This document shows positions 27,217 to 37,415 of a DNA stretch of 64,000 bases, one piece after another. The notes beneath the pieces are model-generated. The model did not search any database, had not been told where the DNA came from, and worked only from the letters and a program-made list of their open reading frames with translations. The position numbers were made by a program, and so were the translations under genes. Origin of the DNA: Bacteroidota bacterium (GTDB taxonomy: Bacteria; Bacteroidota; Bacteroidia; Chitinophagales; Saprospiraceae); NCBI GenBank assembly GCA_016124585.1, contig WGNL01000029.1, positions 1 to 64,000 on the forward strand. Reading direction: 5' to 3'. Within the stretch, counting starts at the first letter, position 1; every line of letters starts with the position of its first letter.

Positions 27217-27248
27217 AAGGGGACTCAACTCATCAGTTAAGTCCCCTT
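27217..27248 (+). terminator. Intrinsic terminator after the small secreted protein gene
   Basis: AAGGGGACT-c-AACT pairs with AGTT-a-AGTCCCCTT around a CATC loop, a stem of 13 pairs with one mismatch. An AT-rich stretch (ATAATTTA) follows. Because the stem is symmetrical, it could also act on the convergent pump gene at 27286, of which only 37 bases separate it. Confidence 0.75.
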
Positions 27249-27285
27249 ATAATTTATTAGATAAACCTAGGCTTTAATTAATATC

Positions 27286-30200
27286 CTAAGCTTCTTCTCC
27301 TTCTTCTTTAATTTTGCCATTCCTGTGAGTGATTTTTGTAATAAAAACAAATAATACGGGAACAACAAAAATAGCTAAAGTAGTGGCTGCTAACATGCCT
27401 CCAAATACAGTCCACCCAATAGTTTTTCGGGATTCTGCGGCAGCGCCTGTGGCAAAAGCCAAAGGCAAAACCCCAAAAATAAATGCCAGTGAGGTCATCA
27501 CTATGGGCCGCAAACGTAAACTGACCGCTTGGAGGGTGGCTGTTAAAATACCAACACCTCTGTCCACTCTTTCTTTTGCAAACTCTACTATAAGTATGGC
27601 ATTTTTCGCTGCCAACCCAATCAGGGTGATCAGGCCAATTTGGGCATATATGTTATTGCTGATATTGGGCAATAAAGTTAAAGTAAGGATAGAGCCAAAT
27701 GCTCCGATTGGAACAGCAAATAATACGGAAAATGGAACAGACCAGCTTTCATACAACGCAGCCAAGAATAGAAATACGAAAATTATGGAAATGCCGAATA
27801 TCATAAGTGAACTGCTGCCTGCTGATACTTCCTCTCGACTTAATCCAGAAAATTCATAGCCATATCCTTCAGGCAATGTTTTAGCAGCGACTTCTTTCAG
27901 CGCTTGAATAGCCTGACCGCTGCTGAAGCCCGGTTTAGGAACACCATTTATTTCGATAGAACGGTAAATATTATAGTGCGAAATAAGTGATGGACTTTCC
28001 ACAACTTTAGTCGTTACAAGTGAACTTAACGGTATCATGCCCCCTTGGCTATTTCGGACATAGTATTTGTTTAGCTCGTCAATATTCGAGCGATAGCTGC
28101 TATCCGCTTGCACAACTACTCGGAAATTTCGACCGTATAAATTGAAATCATTAACATAGGTACTCCCCAGCAGTGTTGACATGGTGCTGTAAACATCTGC
28201 TACTGAAACACCCAGTTTTTTTGCTTTTTCTTTATCGACATCTACTTGATAGCTTGGCGTTTTAGCTGTGAAAAAGGTAAAGGCCCTGCCGATTTCTGGT
28301 CGTTGGTTCAATTCCCCCAAGAACTTCTTTGAAACTGCTTCAAACTGTTTAATATCGTCGGTACTGGTAGTCTGCTGCAATTCAAATGTAAAACCTGAAG
28401 TGGCACCCAAACCCGGAATAGCAGGCGGCCCAATGACCAATACCCTCGCTTCCTTGATGTCGGCCACCGCTTTTTGAATCTTTTCCATGATGCCACTTGC
28501 CTGCATCCCTTCGCCTTTACGCTCATCCCAAGGCTCAAATAACACGAAAATCGTACCCGCATTCGATTTATTGGAAAAGCTTACGATGTTTAGTCCAGCA
28601 AGTCCGCCCACTGTTTTTACACCAGGTATAGCTCTGACCCTTTTCTGGATTTCCAACAACATTTCCTTGCTACGGGTAGTAGAGGCGGCTTCTTGCATTT
28701 CGTACGTAACATATACACGACCTTCATCTTCTGTTGGAATAAACCCGGATGGTTTGTTTTGAAACATAAAATATAGACCAACAAACATACAAACCATTAA
28801 AATCATGATTAAAGGGGTGGCACGTATTGATTTTCCAACACCTTTTGTATAAGCATGATTTAAACGGTCAAACTTGCGATTGAATCCAGCAAAGAATTTT
28901 TCTAACAGGTTCTTTTTTGCGTTTTTGTCTTTTGAAGGGCGCAACATTATGGTACATAATGCGGGCGTTAGTGATAAAGCTACAAATGCTGAAATAATAA
29001 CCGAAACAGCAATGGTGATAGCAAATTGTTGGTACAATCTTCCAACAATGCCTGGGATAAAACCTACAGGGACAAAAACCGCTGCTAATATCAAGGCAAT
29101 TGCAATTACTGGCCCAGATATATCCTTCATAGCTTTTTTTGTAGCTTTTTTAGGGGAAAGTTGGTCGTGATCAATATTATGCTGCACAGCTTCCACCACT
29201 ACAATAGCATCATCCACGACAATGCCAATGGCTAATACAAAAGCAAATAAAGTCAGTGTATTGATGGTGAAATCAAATGGTATGAAAAATATAAAGGTAC
29301 CAATCAATGAAACTGGTATGGCCAATACCGGAATCAATGTCGCACGCCAGTTTTGTAAGAAAAGGAATACTACAAAAACCACCAGCGCAAGTGCTATCAA
29401 TAAGGTTTCTACGACCTCTTTCATAGAAACTTTTACCACAGTAACCGTTTCTAAGGGCATAACGTAATCTAAATCCTTTGGGAAAGATTTTTTGAGTTCA
29501 GCCAATGCCTTATTGATGCCCTCAAATGTGGACAATGCATTTGCACCTGGCGCTTGATATATCAGTACAAATGCGGCAGGTTTGCCATTTACAAAAGCAT
29601 TGGTAGCATAATCAAATTTACCCAATTCAACCCTTGCTACATCCTTTAAATAAAGTACAGTGCCTGTTGAAGGAACAGTTCGTACAATGATGTTCTCAAA
29701 TTGCTCCTTGGTATTAATGCGGCTGTTTGTAAGTACACTGTATTCAAATGTTTGCGTATTAGGCTGTGGATTTCCGCCAATGGTACCTGCAGCAACTTGC
29801 AGGTTTTGCTCGGTTAATGCGGCCAATATATCGGTCGTAGCCAAACCTAAATTGGCCAATTTTTCAGGGTTCAACCATATGCGCATTCCAAAATCGTCTG
29901 CACGGGAGATGATGTCGCCTACGCCTTTCACCCGTTGTAAGGCATCCTTAACATATAGATTGGCATAATTGCCAATGAAACTTGGATCATGCGTGCCATT
30001 GGGAGAATAGAGTGCTAAAGCTACCATAATGCTTGGGTTCCGTTTTCGTACGGTTAGCCCCAATCTTTTGACTGCATCAGGTAGGCTAGGTTGGGCAATG
30101 CTTACCCTGTTTTGTACTTCAACGGCTGCATTGTTCACATCCGTCCCAATTTCAAAGTTTACATTAATGGTGCTTTGGCCACTTGCCGTACTATTACTTG

Positions 30201-30438
30201 ACATATATGTCATGCCAGGTGTGCCATTTACCTGTGTTTCAATAGCAGTAGTAGTGGTCTGTTCAACGGTTTGAGCATCCGCACCCGTAAAATTGCCCGT
30301 AATAGTGACCGTTGGTGGTGTTATATCTGGATATTGGGCGATGGGCAAAGTGTTCATTGCTATCAGGCCGACCAATACAATTACGATAGATATAACAATG
30401 GCCGTCACTGGCCTTTTTATGAAAGTATCTGCAATCAT
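27286..30438 (-). CDS. RND efflux pump inner-membrane subunit (AcrB/HAE1 type)
   Basis: The 1050-residue protein is the proton-driven pump of a tripartite drug efflux complex. It has 12 transmembrane helices and two large periplasmic loops. Key features include the proton-relay pair in TM4 (GIVVDDAIVVVE, two adjacent Asp), a Lys in TM10 (GLAAKNAILIVEF), and the AcrB-like opening FIKRPVTAIVISIVIVLVGLIAM, written here as pieces FIKRPV and LVGLIAM. It is the last gene of an outer membrane protein-adaptor-pump operon. Hydrophobic/amphiphilic drugs are the usual substrates of the HAE1 group. Confidence 0.95.
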   Translation of the reverse strand: MIADTFIKRPVTAIVISIVIVLVGLIAMNTLPIAQYPDITPPTVTITGNFTGADAQTVEQTTTTAIETQVNGTPGMTYMSSNSTASGQSTINVNFEIGTDVNNAAVEVQNRVSIAQPSLPDAVKRLGLTVRKRNPSIMVALALYSPNGTHDPSFIGNYANLYVKDALQRVKGVGDIISRADDFGMRIWLNPEKLANLGLATTDILAALTEQNLQVAAGTIGGNPQPNTQTFEYSVLTNSRINTKEQFENIIVRTVPSTGTVLYLKDVARVELGKFDYATNAFVNGKPAAFVLIYQAPGANALSTFEGINKALAELKKSFPKDLDYVMPLETVTVVKVSMKEVVETLLIALALVVFVVFLFLQNWRATLIPVLAIPVSLIGTFIFFIPFDFTINTLTLFAFVLAIGIVVDDAIVVVEAVQHNIDHDQLSPKKATKKAMKDISGPVIAIALILAAVFVPVGFIPGIVGRLYQQFAITIAVSVIISAFVALSLTPALCTIMLRPSKDKNAKKNLLEKFFAGFNRKFDRLNHAYTKGVGKSIRATPLIMILMVCMFVGLYFMFQNKPSGFIPTEDEGRVYVTYEMQEAASTTRSKEMLLEIQKRVRAIPGVKTVGGLAGLNIVSFSNKSNAGTIFVLFEPWDERKGEGMQASGIMEKIQKAVADIKEARVLVIGPPAIPGLGATSGFTFELQQTTSTDDIKQFEAVSKKFLGELNQRPEIGRAFTFFTAKTPSYQVDVDKEKAKKLGVSVADVYSTMSTLLGSTYVNDFNLYGRNFRVVVQADSSYRSNIDELNKYYVRNSQGGMIPLSSLVTTKVVESPSLISHYNIYRSIEINGVPKPGFSSGQAIQALKEVAAKTLPEGYGYEFSGLSREEVSAGSSSLMIFGISIIFVFLFLAALYESWSVPFSVLFAVPIGAFGSILTLTLLPNISNNIYAQIGLITLIGLAAKNAILIVEFAKERVDRGVGILTATLQAVSLRLRPIVMTSLAFIFGVLPLAFATGAAAESRKTIGWTVFGGMLAATTLAIFVVPVLFVFITKITHRNGKIKEEGEEA

Positions 30439-30489
30439 TTTTTATGCTTTAACAAACGGTTATGGGGTTATGGGGATAAATTGGAAGTA

Positions 30490-31653
30490 TTAGTTTTTGG
30501 GAGTGGTAGAATTAGCCCCTGCACCTTTGGCAGCTGGTGGCGTAGTATTTATTGAAGCACCTTCCCGTAGATTCTGGACTCCTTCCACCACAATCTTATC
30601 AGTGGGCTCCAAGCCATTTTTGATAATTATATCCTTTTCAAGTTGTTTCCCCAACACCACTTTTCTTTGTGATACTTTATTGCTATCGTTTGGCACATAT
30701 ACAAAGTACTCGCCCAGTTGCTCTGTAACAGCTTTATATGGTATAAGTATCGAGTTGAAAGCATTATTGCTTTTAACCCGCACGGTTCCCGTCATACCAG
30801 CTATTAAGAGGTTTTTATTGTTTGGGAAAACAAGTCGGGCTTTCAATGTTCCCGTCTGTGCGTTGACAGCTCTATCTAAAAGAGCCAACCTGCCTGGAAA
30901 TGGATAGACTTCCCCTCCGAAAGCAAGCATAAAAGTGGAATCACCCGGCTTTTGTTTTTCATTTAATAAGGTAGTAAATCGATATATCTCTTTTTGGTCA
31001 ATATTGAAATCAACCGCTAGCTCTCGGTCAGTTGACACGGTATTAAGAATTGTCTGCCCAGCCGATACCGCAGCTCCATTTTTAACGGAAGATATCCCAA
31101 TAACACCATCAAATGGTGCATATACTTTGGTGTATTTTACATTGGTTTGTACGCCTTGGATATTGGCATTGGCAGCGGCTACTTGCTTTTTTGCTACTTC
31201 CAGTGCGGCATCTGCATTGTCCACCAATTGTTTGGCGACGGCATCCTGTTTGTCCAATTCATGATAACGGGCAGCGTCTTTTTCAGCTTTATTCAAATTT
31301 GCTTGCTGTACCTGCAAATTGGCGACTGCCTGCTGATAATTGGCTGCATATAATTGATCGTCAATGGAATAAAGCAACTGCCCCTTCCGCACACGGTCCC
31401 CATCCTTGAAATGAATGCCTGTAATAAACCCACTTACTTGTGGACGCAATTCTACCTGTTCCAATGCTACCACAGTAGCTGGATATTCGTCATAATATGC
31501 CGCTTTTATGAACTTGACTGGTTCCACTGTAACTTGTGCAGGTGGCGGTGACGCAGGAGGTCCGGCTTTTTGTTCTTGCCCACAGGCGGTAATCATCAGC
31601 ACGGCAACAAAAGCCGTCAAGGTTATTGTATTTTTGGTCAACATATCTTTCAT
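30490..31653 (-). CDS. RND efflux periplasmic adaptor (AcrA type)
   Basis: The 387-residue lipoprotein bridges the pump and the outer-membrane channel. A lipoprotein signal ends MITACG (Cys). Then come a lipoyl/beta-barrel region (RPQVSGFITGIHFKDGDRVRKGQLLY), a long coiled-coil hairpin (AANYQQAVANLQVQQANLNKAEKD... VDNADAALEVAKKQVAAANANIQ), the second lipoyl half (APFDGVIGISSVKNGAAVSAGQ) and membrane-proximal domains. It ends in a low-complexity Ala/Thr/Pro tail. It is 51 bases upstream of the pump gene and 27 bases downstream of the TolC-like gene. Confidence 0.95.
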   Translation of the reverse strand: MKDMLTKNTITLTAFVAVLMITACGQEQKAGPPASPPPAQVTVEPVKFIKAAYYDEYPATVVALEQVELRPQVSGFITGIHFKDGDRVRKGQLLYSIDDQLYAANYQQAVANLQVQQANLNKAEKDAARYHELDKQDAVAKQLVDNADAALEVAKKQVAAANANIQGVQTNVKYTKVYAPFDGVIGISSVKNGAAVSAGQTILNTVSTDRELAVDFNIDQKEIYRFTTLLNEKQKPGDSTFMLAFGGEVYPFPGRLALLDRAVNAQTGTLKARLVFPNNKNLLIAGMTGTVRVKSNNAFNSILIPYKAVTEQLGEYFVYVPNDSNKVSQRKVVLGKQLEKDIIIKNGLEPTDKIVVEGVQNLREGASINTTPPAAKGAGANSTTPKN

Positions 31654-31680
31654 GAATAATTTGCTCGTTTAATTTTCGGA

Positions 31681-33054
31681 TTAATAATTGATTTGCCCCA
31701 ATGTCTTTTGCACGTCTATCTTACTTGCCAAAAGTTCATAAACGGCATTGTAATAATTTATTTGGGCTGTTCGGAGGTCGGTTTCAGAGGTGATTACTTC
31801 CAGATAGGTCTTTATACCAGAACGATATTGCAATTGAAGTACGTCATATACTTCCTCGGCCAATTGCATATTTTCTTTTAATGTCAAATAATTGGTCAAG
31901 TTGCTTTTATAAATTGCCAATGCTTGTGCATATTGTGCGTTCACCACGTTTTCAAAATAAGCCATGTCTTGCTCATTTCGCTGTAGTTGAAGTGCAGCAA
32001 TCAGGTTGTTTTCCTTTCTTTTCCCGCCTTGATAAATCGGCACACCAATCGTTAGGCCGGCGTAAGCTGTAGGGAAATTTTTACTGTATAACTCACTAAA
32101 ATCATTGTTCAAAAAGTTCAGGTTATAAGCACCAAATGCAGACACCGAAGGCAGATAACTCCATTTGGTATATTCAATATTGGAAACTAAAAGTTGGCGT
32201 TGCGTCTCAAGTTGTGCAAATTCAATGCGTGATTTATAGTTAAGTTGTTGCAGAGTGTCCAGTGCTATCTCATTTTCCATTTGTAGGCTATCATATGCTA
32301 TGTTTAATTCTGCCGTATCTGGATAGTTCATTAACGATTTGAGGTATGCTAATTTTGCGGCTAATATATCCTCATTACCTTTTCGGGAAGCTTTGGCGTT
32401 GTTGAGCGCTATGGTAGCTCTTTTGTAGTCTATTTTATCAGCAATGCCTGCATTGTATTGGTTGAAAGCATCCTTTAAGCTGCGCTCTATTCTCGTTATG
32501 TTCGAGGAAGCAACTTTAATTTGCTGCAATGTAGATAACACATCATAAAATGCCTTGGAAACATCCACTGTCAGGTTGATTTTATCCTCTGCGGTATATT
32601 GCCTGGAGAGTTTTGCGACTTCGGTTTTAGTTCGTTTTGCCAATAAGACATCCCGGTTGAATATGGTTTGTGAAGCCGTAAATTGTAGTGAAGAAGTATT
32701 ATTTGTCCCCAACTTTACCGTATTGCCACCTACAAAAGCGGACTGCACCAGAAAATTGTGCTGGAGATTATAGTTGAAGTTGACCTGTGGATACCAATCG
32801 GCCAGCTTGCTTCTGATTTGTGCATCCGTAATCTGCTCATCCAATTGGGATTGCTGTACAATTGGCTGCTGTTTGATAGCATAGGCAATAGCATCCTGTA
32901 GCGTCACTTCTTTCAATAGTCCGCCTTGTGCGGGAGCCTGGGCAAAAAGCACAATTGGAAGCAAAAAGCTTAGAAACAAGGCAAGTTTAGCGGGTGTTTT
33001 TCGGGTGGATTTGTGAATTGGGGCTGCTTTGAAGGCATAGTTAGCATTCGTCAT
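31681..33054 (-). CDS. TolC-family outer-membrane efflux channel
   Basis: The 457-residue protein begins with an exported N-terminus (after a polar stretch, a hydrophobic run to LFAQ). Two internally repeated outer-membrane-efflux units follow: LQDAIAYAIKQQP-like coiled-coil starts and GLTIGVPIYQGGKRKEN in the second repeat. It is the first gene of the operon (channel, adaptor, pump). A short palindrome lies 71 bases upstream of the start. Confidence 0.93.
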   Translation of the reverse strand: MTNANYAFKAAPIHKSTRKTPAKLALFLSFLLPIVLFAQAPAQGGLLKEVTLQDAIAYAIKQQPIVQQSQLDEQITDAQIRSKLADWYPQVNFNYNLQHNFLVQSAFVGGNTVKLGTNNTSSLQFTASQTIFNRDVLLAKRTKTEVAKLSRQYTAEDKINLTVDVSKAFYDVLSTLQQIKVASSNITRIERSLKDAFNQYNAGIADKIDYKRATIALNNAKASRKGNEDILAAKLAYLKSLMNYPDTAELNIAYDSLQMENEIALDTLQQLNYKSRIEFAQLETQRQLLVSNIEYTKWSYLPSVSAFGAYNLNFLNNDFSELYSKNFPTAYAGLTIGVPIYQGGKRKENNLIAALQLQRNEQDMAYFENVVNAQYAQALAIYKSNLTNYLTLKENMQLAEEVYDVLQLQYRSGIKTYLEVITSETDLRTAQINYYNAVYELLASKIDVQKTLGQINY

Positions 33055-33401
33055 TCAGTACAATCTATTTTCAATGTGAGGTTGTTTTTTCTGGACATAA
33101 TACGTTCCTGTCAAAAACACACTTAGCATTAATGCTTTGGAAAAAGTTTAGTTCAATGATGTTTGAATATTGTAAAAAATTGTTTGTAGGTACATGGCTT
33201 GCATTGGTCTAAAATCCATGAACTTTCTTTAGAGAATGCTTGAATAATAGCCTCGGTCGGGCATTTTGAAAATTTTGAGAGCATGAGGGAGTTGGGAAAG
33301 CATTCCCAACCGTTCTAGTCATTCTGCTTTCTGTCATTCATTTTACTGAATTATCCACGTAATATTTATTGTTGGAAATTAATGCCAGCTATTTTTGGCC
33401 A
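33055..33401. promoter_or_regulatory. Divergent promoter region with palindrome
   Basis: This 347-base region separates the minus-strand efflux operon from the plus-strand gene at 33402. It contains the 12-bp perfect palindrome AGCATTAATGCT at 33125-33136, 71 bases upstream of the channel gene start, a plausible operator for a repressor of the efflux operon. No regulator gene is adjacent. The rest of the region shows no gene. Confidence 0.4.
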
Positions 33402-35162
33402 ATGAAAAGATTCTACTATTGCTGCCAACTTGTCAGCTTTTTATTATGCTTTGATATTTCCGCACAAAACAGCTATTTAAAGATATTAGAGGAGCCATAT
33501 ACTAGTCTTTATCAAACCATAATCCAACTTCCAGATGGTAGCCTGATTGTTGGTGATCAGTTGACAAACGGGCTTGGCCTTTCGCACAAACCCGGTTTTG
33601 AGCTTACTCGTTTCGATGCATGCGGCAAACAGCTTTGGACAAAATGGTACCATCCGTCAGGCAATCTTTATTTCGACAAATTAGAAGCAGGAAAAAACGG
33701 CGACTTTTATGCAATGGGGTCAGTGGATGGATTTCCAGATAAAACCTTTTTGATGAAAATTGACAGTGACGGCGAGGTGTTATCTTATTTTCAGCTAACG
33801 GGTGATTGGGGGGATATGAACGACTATTCATTAATTTATAGAGATGGTCGTCTTATGTTTTCCGGTGTAATTAAATATCCTCCAAGCTCAACTTACGGTA
33901 TCGTCATTATTTTTGATGAAAATATCAACCCAATATGGGCGAGGCACTTTCTTCCGTTCAACGCCTCTGCCGAAAGCATTCTGACCAAAGATGGTGGCGT
34001 GCTTGCGCAATCAATGGGTGCAATGATTCGGCTAGATAAAAATGGACAACTGTTATGGGCTACACAAACCCCTTCAGAATATACTGCCCCATTGGAAATT
34101 GAGTCAGGTTTTATTTGTGAAAATAATGACTTTCAAGGACCTGAGAACCAATTTTTTCTCCTTCGCAACGATGGGACTTTGGGCTGGCAATCCGACCGGT
34201 TTCCTGCCCATAGTTATTCCATCGAAGGCTTAGCCCGGCTGCCCGATGGTGATGCTATTTGTTTTTACAAATGCCCTAACAACCCTGGCGTTGTTCCTTG
34301 TCAGCTCAGGCTGACGCCCGACGGTGAAATATTTGGACAAAAACGACTGGTCAGCAATCAAGTAATCAGCCCTTCTTTTATGTCCTTCGCAATTGATGCA
34401 GAGAATAATGTTTCACTATTCGGACAAGTCAACGGTAATTTTCAATTACCAGAATACAACTACGATTTCTTGGCGCATTTCCCGCTCGACGGCCCACCAG
34501 ATAGTTGTTTTTATTGGCAAGATTTTGAGGCCACTAGCCCTGTGGAAATACCAATTTCCCTCAGCCCGGTCATACCTACCGTCGAATCCGTTACAGTTAC
34601 CATGAATGCCCAACCCATTTTTTCTACCCAAACGCTCAACTTTAAAGAGCGTGAAATATGCCAGCCAAAAATTGAACGAGACACCGTCACATTCGAAAAG
34701 GAACTGCTTTGTGACCAGTCATGGACCGTTACGCCACCTACTGCGGATGCAATTTGGGAAGATGGAACTTCAACCTTAACCCGTCAATTTACCATCCCCG
34801 GCACCTATCAAGCCTTCAAAGTCTCCTGCTCCGATACGACTGTTTATCAATATAACTTAACAGTCAATTGCCCATGTCTGGTCTTTCTGCCGACTGCTAT
34901 CAGCCCCAATGGAGATGGCCTCAATGACGAATTGCGACCATACAGCCCCTGTTCATTCACGATTATGAACCTGGAAATTTACGACCGATGGGGTGGTCTG
35001 CTTTTCCGTTCAAAGCATCCCGAAGACTTTTGGGATGGCAATTACAAAGGCAAGCCCGTCAACCTAGGCGTGTATCTGGCAAGGCTCCATTACCTGGTGG
35101 AAGATGAAAACGGCGTTACCTACGAGGGAGATATTTTGCAAGACTTGACGGTCATTCGATGA
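33402..35162 (+). CDS. Secreted protein with CHU_C (T9SS type B) sorting domain
   Basis: The ATG at 33402 gives 586 residues with a signal peptide ending ISAQ. The middle has beta-propeller-like repeats with DGSLIVGDQLT, DGGVLAQSMG and LPDGDAICFY segments. The last 90 residues are the gliding-motility C-terminal (CHU_C) domain: LPTAISPNGDGLNDELRP, IYDRWGGLLFRS, FWDGNYKGKPV, GVYLARLHY. This directs export through the type IX system and surface attachment. The TTG at 33369 lies before the signal and is rejected. The body's ligand is unknown. Confidence 0.85.
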   Translation: MKRFYYCCQLVSFLLCFDISAQNSYLKILEEPYTSLYQTIIQLPDGSLIVGDQLTNGLGLSHKPGFELTRFDACGKQLWTKWYHPSGNLYFDKLEAGKNGDFYAMGSVDGFPDKTFLMKIDSDGEVLSYFQLTGDWGDMNDYSLIYRDGRLMFSGVIKYPPSSTYGIVIIFDENINPIWARHFLPFNASAESILTKDGGVLAQSMGAMIRLDKNGQLLWATQTPSEYTAPLEIESGFICENNDFQGPENQFFLLRNDGTLGWQSDRFPAHSYSIEGLARLPDGDAICFYKCPNNPGVVPCQLRLTPDGEIFGQKRLVSNQVISPSFMSFAIDAENNVSLFGQVNGNFQLPEYNYDFLAHFPLDGPPDSCFYWQDFEATSPVEIPISLSPVIPTVESVTVTMNAQPIFSTQTLNFKEREICQPKIERDTVTFEKELLCDQSWTVTPPTADAIWEDGTSTLTRQFTIPGTYQAFKVSCSDTTVYQYNLTVNCPCLVFLPTAISPNGDGLNDELRPYSPCSFTIMNLEIYDRWGGLLFRSKHPEDFWDGNYKGKPVNLGVYLARLHYLVEDENGVTYEGDILQDLTVIR

Positions 35163-35359
35163 GTGGGGGAATCCATTTTTAGCCGACTGTTTCCTTAATT
35201 CCGATGTCTGTTTTTCAGCAAAACTATCCATAATTAATTGGCAGCTGCTCCCGTAAATCAATGAAATGCTTCAAAAGTCCTACACGTAACCCGGTTGCTA
35301 CCGTGCCGACAGGTATGCAAACTTTTCGAAACTAATTACTGAAAATCTGATGCGTGGGC

Positions 35360-35368
35360 TACATTTGC
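35360..35368 (+). promoter_or_regulatory. Candidate -7 element for the peptide transporter
   Basis: The sequence TACATTTGC matches TAnnTTTG with the trailing C, 39 bases upstream of the ATG at 35408. A clear -33 box at the usual distance is not visible. Confidence 0.35.
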
Positions 35369-35407
35369 CAAAAGCACCATTTTCAAACAAAACTGTAAAA
35401 GCTGGAT

Positions 35408-37180
35408 ATGAGTAACGAGATTTCACAGAAACCGCAAGGGGACACCGCCCATTTTTTTGAAAACAAAGTCATTGGGCACCCCGCCGGGTTGTTTGTGCTC
35501 TTCTTTACCGAAATGTGGGAACGCTTTTCCTTTTATGGCATGCGGGCATTGTTGGTGATGTTCCTGACTTCCACACTTGCCAATGGTGGCTGGGAATGGA
35601 GCCGGGAGCAGGCGATGGCATTGTTCGGTTCATACGTAGGTCTGGTTTATTTGTCCACCATGATGGGCGGCTATTTTGCCGATAAAAAAATAGGCTACCG
35701 CTGGGCGGTGGTAGTGGGTGCCACTCTGATGACCTTGGGCCACGCCTGCATGGCCATCGAAACGCATTGGTCTATCTACTTAGGCTTGGTTTTGCTGGTT
35801 TTTGGCAATGGTTTTTTCAAACCAAACATGGTGTCCATTATTTCTGAAATGTACAAATCGCATTCGGAGAAAAAGGACGGTGCCTACACCATTTTCTATA
35901 TGGGGGTAAATGCGGGTGCTTTTTTCGGCATCCTGCTCTGCGGGTATTTAGGTGAAAAAATAGGTTGGAGTTGGGGCTTCGGCCTAGCTGGCATCTTCAT
36001 GTTTTTTGGCATGTTGCAGTTTTGGTTGGCACAAAACATCTTTGGCGATATTGGCCTCAAGCCTGTAAAAAAAGACGTCGCCAAGGCAGAAGTGGAAGAC
36101 GATGGCGACAAGCCCAATCCCTTCACGATGCCACAATTGGTGCTTATCGGGGTGATGATTGTGCTTGGCTTGCTTTGGATTGTTTTCGAACCTGCCAAAA
36201 AGATTTCCAATGGCACCGTTGATATTTTTGACTGGAACCTACTCGGCCTCTCTGGCAACAATTTCACCATCCTGCTGGCATTGGTGCTCTTTCTCGGACT
36301 GCTGATTTACCGGATTGCGAAGTACTCCCCAATCACCCGTGACCGAATGATTGCGGTAACCTTTTTTGCCATTTTGGTCATTTTCTTTTGGGCCATTTTC
36401 GAACAGTCGCCCGGCACTTTGACCATTTTTGCTCGTGACTACACCAACCGGATACTGGAGGGCAGCGCTGGCACCATTTTCAAAGTAGTGAACTCCTTGA
36501 TGACTCTTGTCCCGTTGGGCATCATTACTTGGGTACTTTGGCGGCTTTTCGTGAAAACCTTCAAGAAATACGCCATTGCGAATATCATCCTTGGTTCCAG
36601 TTTTGTCATTGTTTGGGGAATCGCTTTTTGGATGCTGAAAAATCAATTCGCCGAAGAGACGCTGGAAGTGCCGGCCTCTTGGTTTTCCACCCTCAATTCC
36701 TTGTTTATCATTAGCCTAGCCCCACTTTTTTCAAAATGGTGGGAAAGCAAATACAACCCACCTGCCAATGTAAAATATGCCATCGGCATGGCATTGCTCG
36801 CCATCGGAATGGCTTGCGTTGCCTTTGGCGCAAGCGGCATTGAGCCGGGCGCAAAAACAGCATCAGTGAGCATGGTCTGGCTCATATTAGTGTACCTGTT
36901 TCATACGATGGGCGAACTGTGTATTTCGCCAGTCGGCCTCTCCTACGTCAGTAAATTGGTGCCGCCACGCATGATTGCCGTCATGTTTGGTATTTGGTAC
37001 TTAGCCATTGCCATCGGGATGAAAGGTGCCGCCAAATTCGGTGAAAACGTGGACAAAATCGCCGACGAAAAAGGCATCAGCTACTTCTTCTGGATGCTTA
37101 CGGTGGTCTCTTTTGTGGTTGCCATTGTTGCCATCGTTTTTGCGCCTATCATCCGAAAAAAGATGCACGGAGTGAGGTAG
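35408..37180 (+). CDS. POT/PTR-family peptide:proton symporter
   Basis: The 590-residue membrane protein is a proton-coupled oligopeptide transporter with about 14 helices. It has the family motif ExxER (EMWERF, Glu35-Arg39) in TM1, and the family's second block FYMGVNAGAFFGILLCGYLGE. Late segments include GELCISPVGLSYVSKLVPPR. It takes up di- and tripeptides driven by the proton gradient. It stands alone, with a REP-like palindrome just downstream. Confidence 0.92.
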   Translation: MSNEISQKPQGDTAHFFENKVIGHPAGLFVLFFTEMWERFSFYGMRALLVMFLTSTLANGGWEWSREQAMALFGSYVGLVYLSTMMGGYFADKKIGYRWAVVVGATLMTLGHACMAIETHWSIYLGLVLLVFGNGFFKPNMVSIISEMYKSHSEKKDGAYTIFYMGVNAGAFFGILLCGYLGEKIGWSWGFGLAGIFMFFGMLQFWLAQNIFGDIGLKPVKKDVAKAEVEDDGDKPNPFTMPQLVLIGVMIVLGLLWIVFEPAKKISNGTVDIFDWNLLGLSGNNFTILLALVLFLGLLIYRIAKYSPITRDRMIAVTFFAILVIFFWAIFEQSPGTLTIFARDYTNRILEGSAGTIFKVVNSLMTLVPLGIITWVLWRLFVKTFKKYAIANIILGSSFVIVWGIAFWMLKNQFAEETLEVPASWFSTLNSLFIISLAPLFSKWWESKYNPPANVKYAIGMALLAIGMACVAFGASGIEPGAKTASVSMVWLILVYLFHTMGELCISPVGLSYVSKLVPPRMIAVMFGIWYLAIAIGMKGAAKFGENVDKIADEKGISYFFWMLTVVSFVVAIVAIVFAPIIRKKMHGVR

Positions 37181-37205
37181 CGGTCAATGTGAGCCATGCC
37201 TAGAA

Positions 37206-37236
37206 GATCGGCTCCGTCGGAGCAAAATCTTTGTAG
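37206..37236 (-). repeat. REP-like palindromic repeat, copy 1
   Basis: On the minus strand it reads CTACAAAGAT followed by an imperfect dyad with GCTCC and GGAGC arms. A second, similar copy lies at 44058-44085. Both are intergenic. Short palindromes of this CTACAAA-n-CTCC-GGAG type recur in Bacteroidota intergenic DNA, as I recall; the count in this genome is unknown. Confidence 0.55.
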
Positions 37237-37415
37237 CCCTTAGTTTTTTCAAGTTTGTATTAATCGAAAGCCCAGTTCCTTAGTCCATTCAAGCAGTAAT
37301 CTTGAGAAGGGCTCGAAACTGCATGTTTAAGTCGTGAAATTTTTTTTTGAAAAAAATGGCCACCTTCCGCAAGGTTTTCAAAATAACGGCATCCAATCAT
37401 TAAAATCTCCGGCGC

